From NCBI RefSeq assembly GCF_018991925.1, contig NW_024737068.1, positions 3,559,910-3,623,909 on the forward strand: 64,000 nt of DNA, written 5' to 3'. Positions 57,011 through 64,000 of the stretch are shown here, in pieces; within the stretch, counting starts at the first letter, position 1, and each line of letters starts with the position of its first letter. The notes beneath the pieces were generated by a model, which saw only the letters and a program-made list of their open reading frames with translations, was not told the origin of the DNA and ran no database searches. Source of the DNA: Homarus americanus. Taxonomy: Eukaryota > Arthropoda > Malacostraca > Decapoda > Nephropidae. A program made the translations under genes and the position numbers.

Positions 57011-58073
57011 ATATATACATGAGAGTTGTTGCTGCTAAATCCAAGGTCCATCCAAACTTTGGTAGTACCAGTCCCCTTTGCAACACGGTAAAGGAGGATC
57101 ACTAATATATCTGTGTCATTTGCTCTATGACTAACCTGGGCATCTGTCATGGTTTCTTTGATATGGTTCACATGCAAAACAACTCGTGTGTCTGCTTCCT
57201 AATTCTGACAACAAAGTTCAGGTACAATCTGCTGAAACACTGATATTCTTTTTACTTCACATTTATAACACTCTTCTTCTAGTGCTAGATAGATTTCATG
57301 ACCGTCCAACATTTCTTTGTAGGTGTCCTTTTCCCATTCAGCTGCAAGGAATTTGAAGAGTGATGTCTTGAATAGACCGAATGACAGTGCTTGACTGAAG
57401 TTTTTTTATCGTTTCTGTTCAGGTCCAGCAATAACAATGTTGACCTCAGTTGCATCACGCATGTGTCGTTCATTGTCTTTGATTGATGGACTTGTACAAG
57501 CATCACACACAAAGTCCACACATCTAGCATGAGCACACAACTTTGACAGCAGGACTTCACCCATCCCGCAACATGCAGCAGGGAGATCCGACAAAAATCT
57601 GATGAGAAATGTTGCATCTATAACACAAGCATCGACTGTGGAAGGTGTCTGACTGTTTTCTTTCGTTTCAAGAGCCTTTAGGAGTACTGTACAGACTTTC
57701 CTGCTTTATTGATCAATCCATTAAGATGTGCCAGAGATGCAGGTACAGGGGTGATAGGGCAACTCAAAACTTTAGGAAGATCATTATCAATTTTTGTGGC
57801 TAGGTATGATAACCTTTCAAATGGGTCTCTTGTTGGTTGTATCTCTTGGATCTTCATATCTTTCCCAGTTAATTTACCTTTTATTCCCTCTGTTGCAAAA
57901 TTCTTCACTCTACGCCGTGGTAATGGTTTTGCAAATCTACTAGCATCATTAAAACAGTCTGTTACGAACTCATCACACCACTTCTGGCCAATATCAATAA
58001 ACTGTGACAACTCTGCTTTCACCTTTTTCTGAAACTGAACAGCCAGTTGAAATTCAATACAGCTTTTCATCAC
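56971..58073 (-). pseudogene. Unknown protein family, partial copy 1 (frameshifted)
   Basis: The minus strand from 58073 reads FIDIGQKWCDEFVTDCFNDA, CPITPVPASLAHLNGLINKA, then in other frames LPAACCGMGEVLLSKLCAHA and SPSIKDNERHMRDATEVNIV, and finally EADTRVVLHVNHI followed by ANDTDILVILLYRVAKGTG. I recognise this as a repetitive family found in many invertebrate genomes, with the EADTR and NDTDILVILLY motifs, possibly a nuclease-fold protein spread with transposons. I cannot name its function. Several frameshifts and stops make it a pseudogene. Confidence 0.55.
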
Positions 58074-58079
58074 TAATTA

Positions 58080-59056
58080 TATAGAACTAGTATCTTAATT
58101 CATCCATGTTACTGATCTCAGCGCCCGGTTTCAGTAGCTGCACAAGGTGTTTCTCTATCCTGTCAAAGTCTATATCATCTGGGTCCACATCAAACTCTAA
58201 GAGATATTAACTTAGATCTGACCTTTTGACTGCAGCTGCCTTTGTACCAAATTTACTTGTGGAATCACCTCCTGTTATTCTGAACATGGCAGGGAAAATT
58301 TTGCACAAAATCGATCCCATGTTTGTTGCATTAGTTTGCACAAGAATGAATATTGTTGTATCCAAAGTCTACCTCTCATCCATAACTGTAAAAACCCATG
58401 TGCATGTAGTAGACACCAGAAATATGCAAATAACACAACAACATACTTCATTTGACAACACAATGATTCCTTCTGTCCCTTTCATTGTTGCATGTAATGC
58501 ATGTGAAATCAAGCGCAGGTTTGCTTCCTCAATATCCTTACGAAGCTCTGGAAGTGTCTGGATGCTTCCATTTCTAATCAGCTGGCAAGGTTCTTTGTCA
58601 GTTTAACCTGAAATGCCTGCCCCACTGATGATAATATCTACATTTGCAAACTTGGCATCAACACAATGGATGATGCACTGCATTAGAAGTTTCAAAAGTT
58701 TGACTTTGTTGCTGGGTGAAGCCCAGAAATTAGCCAGTGCAATATGTTCATCTCGATTGGACTCTTTCACTTTCTTTTACCGACACTTCCATGTACAAGT
58801 ATGTATCCATTACAAAATCACTGCGATTTGCACGAATTGCCAGTTTTTCAATCCGGTCAAGAAAGCTACCATACATATCTCCAAATGTCCTTAGGTCCTT
58901 TAAAGGAAGTTGTCTGATATATGCCAAACATCCACTAGAAGGGTGGTTTGAACTGGAGGCCACTGAAATGGTTTCAAATATTTTTTTTTTTTCTCGCCTG
59001 TTCATGAGGCTAAATGAGTCAACCAGAAAACATGTTTGAAGTGAATCTACATGCAT
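58080..59056 (-). pseudogene. Unknown protein family, partial copy 2 (frameshifted)
   Basis: The same family as its neighbour, in the same orientation. Near 58985-58750 it has FLVDSFSLMNRREKKKIFET and TFGDMYGSFLDRIEKLAIRA. Near 58530 comes EANLRLISHALHATMKGTEG, the counterpart of EADTR in the other copy. Near 58270 is FPAMFRITGGDSTSKFGTKA, a block usually further downstream in this family. The two pieces overlap in content, so they are two partial copies, not one gene. Stops and frame changes are frequent. Confidence 0.5.
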
Positions 59057-59059
59057 TCA

Positions 59060-59575
59060 TTTGGCATATATGCAATCGTTACTCATGAAAAACCGATGTT
59101 TTGTCGCCAAAATCATGTTCCAATATTGAGTAAAAGTGGAGATATAAAAAAAGGGAAATATCGCAATGTCTTGGCGGTCATCTTCAATTCCTCACTGACT
59201 GTCCGGTTAAAAAATGTCCACTCTTCATTTTTTGGTACTTTCGATGTACTTTTCACAAATTCAAAGATGATTTGGGGTAGTTGTCAACAGAGCCGTAGAT
59301 AGAGAGAGTTCGGTCAACTCGGTGATCGAACCTGATTGGCTGAGCCGGTCCCGTGACATGAGGGCACCATGTTGTTACTCAGCTGATGAAGAAGTTTGCG
59401 TTCGTACTGTAGAGAATGATGATGTTGATGATGTTTATTGAGCAAAAGTGTTATACATGTTTACAGCTGGATAAGCATGCGTATAAACTATGTAGCTATA
59501 CAGGTCAGCATGAATTTAGTCAATGTGAGTATTATATAAGGTAGGAATATACAGTTTCCTATTCATTAATTACTT
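59060..59575. other. Unannotated stretch
   Basis: Nothing firmly recognised. It may include the upstream end of the pseudogene family at 58080-59056. Confidence 0.35.
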
Positions 59576-59579
59576 ACAC

Positions 59580-59890
59580 TGCAGCCTCCTGTTGCCAGTA
59601 AAAATTCTTTACAATTCTAATATCTCCTTCATTGATGCCCTTTTTCCCCCAAAATGTTTATAATTTTATTGTGCTTTACTTTATCAAAAGCTTTTCAAAA
59701 TCAACAAAGCAGATGTATAAATTACTTTGGACCTCGAAAGCCCTTTCACTAAAAATTCCCAAACCATATATATAGCCTCTCTTGCTCCTTTTCCCAGTCT
59801 AAATCCATTTTGCTCTTCATATAACTGACTTTCTATTCAAAAATTTATTCGCCTTAAAATTATGTTCAACAAAACTTTGCAGGCATGACT
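59580..59890 (-). pseudogene. RTE-type LINE reverse transcriptase fragment
   Basis: The minus strand shows LYEEQNGFRLGKGAREAIYM, then after a shift NLYICFVDFEKAF-like sequence with the first catalytic Asp, and KHNKIINILGEKG. The pairing of a GFR-GKG-R box with ICFVDFEKAFD is characteristic of RTE/BovB-type LINEs. Only about 100 residues remain, across three frames. The catalytic xADD block is not present. Confidence 0.65.
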
Positions 59891-60084
59891 TATTGATTAA
59901 TATGGATTTACTTCTGTGTACAGTATACAAAACAGTATACTATATATACCGTAATTATCAATTTGTTAATAATATGAGGACCTTCTCTTTAATAAAGGCT
60001 TTTCCATTTAAAAAGATTTTATTAATAATAAATCTGATCATTATGTGGGAGACAGCCCGAGAAGACTTCACACCCGCTGAGTAA

Positions 60085-60315
60085 CAACATCGCGCCTGTG
60101 TTCTGGATGGCCAAACTCTCTCTATCTACCCCTCTGGTTTTCATGCACTCACATCCCCCCCCTGTAGTTTCGAAGGTTTACTAATGTAATGAGAGAAGTT
60201 TCGATTGGCAGTTCGAGCACGAGAATCGCGAACCAGACAAGGTGAGGTAGGCAAGCCTCAGTGCAGGCACAGGCAGATACGGAGAGAGAGATGCACCTGC
60301 TGGTTGGGTGGGGCT
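60085..60315. other. Unannotated stretch
   Basis: I see no gene or recognisable repeat between the RTE region and the minisatellite. Confidence 0.4.
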
Positions 60316-60545
60316 GCACACAGACGAAGTGTGGAAACGGAGGAGCTGCCTAACTAACTGTCGGTCCACTTGTTGAAGTTGTGGAAACGCAGGAGCTGCC
60401 TGCCCGTCGGTTCACTTATTGAAGTTGTGGGGACGCAGGAGCTGCCTGCTTGTCGGTCCACTTGTTGAAGTTGTGAGGACGCAGGAGCTGCCTGCCTGTT
60501 GAAGATGTGAGAACGGAGGAGCTCCCTGTCGGTCGGACTTGCGGT
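60316..60545 (+). repeat. 46-bp minisatellite
   Basis: Four to five copies of a unit like GGTCCACTTGTTGAAGTTGT-GGAAACGCAGGAGCTGCCTG-CCTGTC. Minus-strand frames across it are repeat artefacts. Confidence 0.85.
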
Positions 60546-60639
60546 CGTCCGGTTGGATAAAGAGTATTTTTTCTCCTTTTTGTTTGAGATCACATTCAAG
60601 TGACTCATCTCTGCACGTTTTTGAGGTTACTCCAGGTGC

Positions 60640-60915
60640 TTGAAGGCCAGGTAGTGTCACAAGACAACGACCAGGTAGCGCCACACGACAAAGGCCAGGT
60701 AGTTTCACACGCCAAGGACTAAGTAGCGCCACACGTCAAGGACTAAGTAGCGCCACAGGAAACTGGCCAGGTAGTGCCAAACGACAAGGGCCAGGTAGTG
60801 CCACGCGTCAAGGGCCAGGTAGTGCCACAAGCCAAGGACTAAGTAGCGCCACACGTCAAGGACTAAGTAGCGCCACACGACAAGGACCAGGTAGTGCCAC
60901 ACGTCAAGGGCTGTG
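60640..60915 (+). repeat. 24-bp minisatellite, codon-periodic
   Basis: About twelve units of GCCAGGTAGTGCCACACGAC-AAGG and close variants. Because 24 is a multiple of three, one minus-strand frame (60944-60705) stays open and reads as an eight-residue repeat (WRYLVLDV). It has no other sign of being a gene. Confidence 0.85.
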
Positions 60916-61319
60916 TATTGACGGGCATGTATGATATGCAACAAGTGTAAACTTAGGAAAACTTTGTTAGTGGAGCCTATAGGCGTAAAACATTTATGAT
61001 GCTATCCAACAACATAAATCCAGCTTCTGTTTTGTGTGGAAAGGCTGGGTTTGTGCGTGTAGCGTTGGTCGTGAATGTTCTTGTCCGTAGACCCTCGCAC
61101 TTAACATTTGTTTACCGATAACGTGACGTTTTCAGAGGAAGTTCTGTATAGTTTTCGTAAGTTTACCCTGGTTTTCAATATGGTACTCTAGACCTAGAGG
61201 ACATAGGCATTATTTTGACAAGAAATTTGTTTCATGTTGTAATAATAAAGAAACTAAAGAGGGCCATTTAAGTCTCTCGGCAGATGATTTCTGCAATGAA
61301 GCCTAAAAATTAGATCAGG
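60916..61319. other. Unannotated stretch, presumably intron of the LRR gene
   Basis: It lies just 3' of the splice donor at 61320-61326 in gene orientation. No further exon was recognised here or at lower coordinates. Confidence 0.5.
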
Positions 61320-61330
61320 ACTTACCTGGA
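61320..61330 (-). other. Splice donor of the LRR exon
   Basis: The minus strand reads TCCAG/GTAAGTCC, close to the consensus. The TAA three bases into the intron is what would end the frame if read through, so it is not the real stop. Confidence 0.85.
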
Positions 61331-62560
61331 GAGGTAGAGGCCTCTGACCTTCTGCGGGGAAGCACACTGAAGGTCTGGAGCGGTCAGGGAAGTGTTGGAG
61401 GCACTAAGTAGCTCCGCCAGCCACTGTACGGAACAGTTACACACCATCGGGTTGCCCCTCAGGTCTAGGTTCGCCAGCGACCTCCACGTCACCTCCGTCA
61501 CCGGCAAACTCTGGAGGCCGTTGCCGCGAAGGTCGAGGGAGAGAAGGCGGGGCAGAGAAGTTAGAAAGCCCCGGGGTAAATGTCTTACTAAGGGATTGTG
61601 AGAGAGTGTCAGCTTGCGCAGGTTGACACAATGTGTGAGGGCCCCGGGGTGTAGCGACGACAGGTGGGGACACCGCGAGATCTCTAGTGTAGTCAGGTGT
61701 CCCAGACTCCTGAAGGCGCCGCCATCAAGGCTCTTCAGTTTGTTTCTGCTGATGTAGAGTGAGTCCAACATGAGTAGCGACGCGAGTGCCAACGACGGCA
61801 CCTCCCTCAGTAAGTTGTCATTGAGGTTCAGCTTCAGTAATCCCTGGAGGCGGTGGAATGCAGTATCGGCAATGATGTCGATGCTGTTAGTTTCCAGGGA
61901 GAGTGTCACGAGGGTGTCCGTGCGGAAAGCGTTGGACTCCAGTCGTGTAAGACGGTTGCGACAGAGATGTAAAGTCTTAAGTGCTCCTAGGTCTTCCAGG
62001 GCAGATGTAGGCACGTGCCTGAAGTAGTTGTCACACAAGTCGAGGACGTGAAGGCCTTTGCAACTACGAAAGGAGTGCTGAGGGAGTGAGTGGAGTTTAT
62101 TGTGGGCTAATAAAAGCACTTTGAGGTCTGGAACATCTGTAAGAACAACGGCGGGAAGCTCCGGCAGGCTATTGTGACTGAGATCGAGCAGAGCGAGGGA
62201 GGTGAGGCCCATTAGCGCCCCAGCGGCCAACGTGGTCAGGTTGTTGTGACTAAGGCGTAGCTCTCGCAGCCTCACTTGCTCGACGAAGTTACTAGTGCCC
62301 AGGTTGGCTAGGTGGTTGTGTGAGAAGTCCAGCTCCTCGAGGTGGTCGAAGAAGACAAGAGAATGACCAACAGAGTCGATGGTGTTGTGGGCCAGGTTGA
62401 GACGCCGTAGACCTGGGTTAAAGAGGATGGGGACAACGTTGATTCCCACGCCCACACAGCGAGCGCTCGGCCCGTCATCATCACAGGAACACCCGGAAGG
62501 ACAGAATGCCCTCACTGTACCCACCAGCAGCACCGCCCACGCCAGCCACCAACACACCAT
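61326..62560 (-). CDS. Leucine-rich-repeat extracellular protein, first coding exon (partial)
   Basis: The exon encodes 411 complete codons and ends in phase 2 at a GTAAGT donor. I start at ATG 62560, two bases after a strong splice acceptor, so the product opens with the signal peptide MVCWWLAWAVLLVGTVRA. A cysteine-rich LRRNT cap (FCPSGCSCDDDGPSARC) follows, then about 13-14 leucine-rich repeats of 23-25 residues (e.g. LRELRLSHNNLTTLAAGALM) and the start of an LRRCT cap (NPMVCNCSVQWLAELL). Only three of the cap's four cysteines are in this exon. NLT, NCS and NTS are possible glycosylation sites. The protein should be secreted or anchored at the cell surface, with a binding role. Which LRR family it belongs to depends on unseen exons. 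There are no stops or frameshifts. Confidence 0.9.
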
Positions 62561-62590
62561 CACTGGAACGGGGAGAGAAAGAAAAAGGAT
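62561..62590 (-). other. Splice acceptor of the LRR exon
   Basis: The minus strand reads TTTTTCTTTCTCTCCCCGTT-CCAG/TGATGG, a long pyrimidine tract ending in CAG. It places the exon start at 62562 and makes the upstream in-frame ATG at 62629 intronic. Confidence 0.8.
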
Positions 62591-63068
62591 CTCATTACCA
62601 TCAGTCCCAGCGGCAGGCGAGCCATCCACCTACCTTCCTATCTATCTGCTGATCTCTTTCCAATATGTCGTTCACTTTGAAGGAGCCCATAGACGTGGGG
62701 TTCACTTCACATCTCAGTACCTGCAACCATGCATCCAGAAGATCCCACCAGACACCTTGTATGATAGAGGGCCCATGAAAGCGACATCATGTGGCCTTGC
62801 TGGCTCAGTCGACGCCTTATTGTGGTTATCAAGAGCGAAGATCCCGTTATCTGTCTATATTTCATACGCTTATTCTCCCCTTTCCTCCGTCCCTCCTTGC
62901 TGTAAAAGATGCTGCTGCATAAACATCCTGCTGTTCTGGGCGTCTGCACATTCCTGTACACACCCACCACATAGAGGCGAATCTCCCATACATTGCCTCA
63001 CTTGACGTTTTGTGAACTGTGCTTGTGAACTTATGATAGTACAGTAAATACTGTAAGTTTAAAACACA
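62591..63068. other. Presumed intron upstream of the LRR exon
   Basis: No exon, RNA gene or transposon recognised. The plus-strand open frame over 62379-63005 overlaps the LRR exon antisense and has no domain. Confidence 0.5.
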
Positions 63069-63195
<127 letters not shown>

Positions 63196-64000
63196 TAATG
63201 ATTTTTTTGATAAATACTCATGGGTTTTACAAAGACTTTCAACAATTTTGAGATTTCCTCTTTGGCTCTTAATAATTAAATCCGTTGTGTCCAGGATTTG
63301 CCGTGAAAAGTTTGTTTTGATGCAGAAAATTGAGATTCAGAGCCAGACAAGGGGAAAGACGACTGAATTTCCTTAAAAAGCGGCACCTTGTCTGCGGACT
63401 CACATTTTTATGTATGGCGATGTAAACAAAACAACAAGAAATAGAAGAAATTATGTAATACCACGAAAATCATAACACTGAAATTCCAGTGTATTGCTAT
63501 AGGTTGCGGGCAAAATATACAGTGATCTCGCTTTTCAGTGCTTTATCGTCTACAGTGGAATTTCAATGATATACAATATATATTTCGGTTATTCCAGTAA
63601 CCGTCGTCAAAAGAATCTATAGAAAAAGATACAACACAGTTTAGAGAAACGAAACACGTCTGTATTAAGATAAAAAAAAAACAGATGCCGGTAATCAAAT
63701 GTAACAAATTCAAGTTGACCAGTGAAGTTAAATGTAGTTATGATAACAACACTCAATGATAAAAATACACAATGAAGCAAAATTAAGTACAGGGTTAAAC
63801 ACTTAAAGTTAAACACAGTGCCCATCCCGTTATTATCTATTGCATTAACATGCATCACATTCAGATAAAATAACTTATATGATCTCGAAGTAAAACAAAA
63901 ACATAAAATTACAGACTATGTAGATATTTTGGTATCTCTCTCTTTCTAAATTGTTCTCTTTTCTACTTCAGCTAATTTATCAGTCGTGTCGTCTCCCTTC
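63196..64000. other. Unannotated AT-rich stretch
   Basis: No gene or recognisable element. Likely intron or 5' flank of the LRR gene. Confidence 0.45.

Noticed and set aside
61322..61324. TAA as the stop codon of the LRR protein
   Set aside because: It falls within a GTAAGT donor and the LRRCT cap is unfinished.
62561..62629. Upstream in-frame start MDGSPAAGTDG for the LRR protein
   Set aside because: A strong pyrimidine tract and CAG acceptor lie between it and the hydrophobic signal peptide, so this segment is read as intron.

Overview
This is a piece of an animal nuclear genome, most likely an arthropod and plausibly a decapod crustacean. That is inferred from the repeat mix: CR1-clade LINEs ending in TTCTTATG repeats, Ty3/gypsy elements, Penelope-like elements with a GIY-YIG nuclease, a Merlin transposon, tRNA-like SINEs, and a very heavy load of (AT)n, (TAA)n, (AG)n and longer tandem arrays. 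Only one convincing host-gene exon is present; nearly everything else is mobile DNA or tandem repeat.

Layout. 0-1.8 kb: a composite retroelement with a 45-bp repeat core, split by a truncated LINE. 1.8-6.2 kb: no genes; pyrimidine, CA-rich trinucleotide and GATG-rich tracts. 6.2-10 kb: a Helitron-like remnant and an almost complete but broken LINE (minus strand). 10-12.6 kb: an 18-bp satellite that decays outward, then TG- and C-rich tracts. 12.6-16.2 kb: a second composite element, split by an LTR that is itself split by a CR1 LINE. 16.3-19.4 kb: CT-rich DNA and a 55-bp C-rich satellite. 19.5-23.1 kb: (AT)n tracts, Penelope-type tails, inverted SINEs and a gypsy LTR. 23.2-28 kb: a CR1 LINE (minus) carrying a Merlin transposon, then a Penelope-like element. 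29.5-32.8 kb: a 3.26-kb hAT-like DNA transposon with perfect 16-bp inverted ends and an uninterrupted 798-codon transposase. 32.9-39.4 kb: a gypsy element with decayed pol and no gag. 39.7-44.3 kb: a second gypsy element with two 605-bp LTRs, a target duplication, and integrase pieces lying before reverse transcriptase. 45.2-55.4 kb: one CR1 LINE (minus) blown apart by three insertions, including a 25-bp satellite array of about 90 units in strict register and another CR1 copy. 55.8-60.9 kb: SINE pieces, a third composite element, a SINE fused to a Penelope tail, a broken gene family of unknown function, an RTE-type fragment and two minisatellites. 61.3-62.6 kb: a leucine-rich-repeat exon (minus) with good splice sites at both ends. 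62.6-64 kb: intron-like DNA with (TAA)n.

How the parts relate. The composite elements end in the same AATAAA plus (ATT)n tail as the LINE inserted in the first one, as expected of a non-autonomous element copied by a LINE. Penelope tails, the hAT-like element and the gypsy-1 LTRs mostly border (AT)n tracts, so TA repeats look like the landing ground. The only structurally intact, possibly recently active gene is the hAT-like transposase. The LRR exon encodes a secreted or cell-surface protein whose remaining exons are not visible here.
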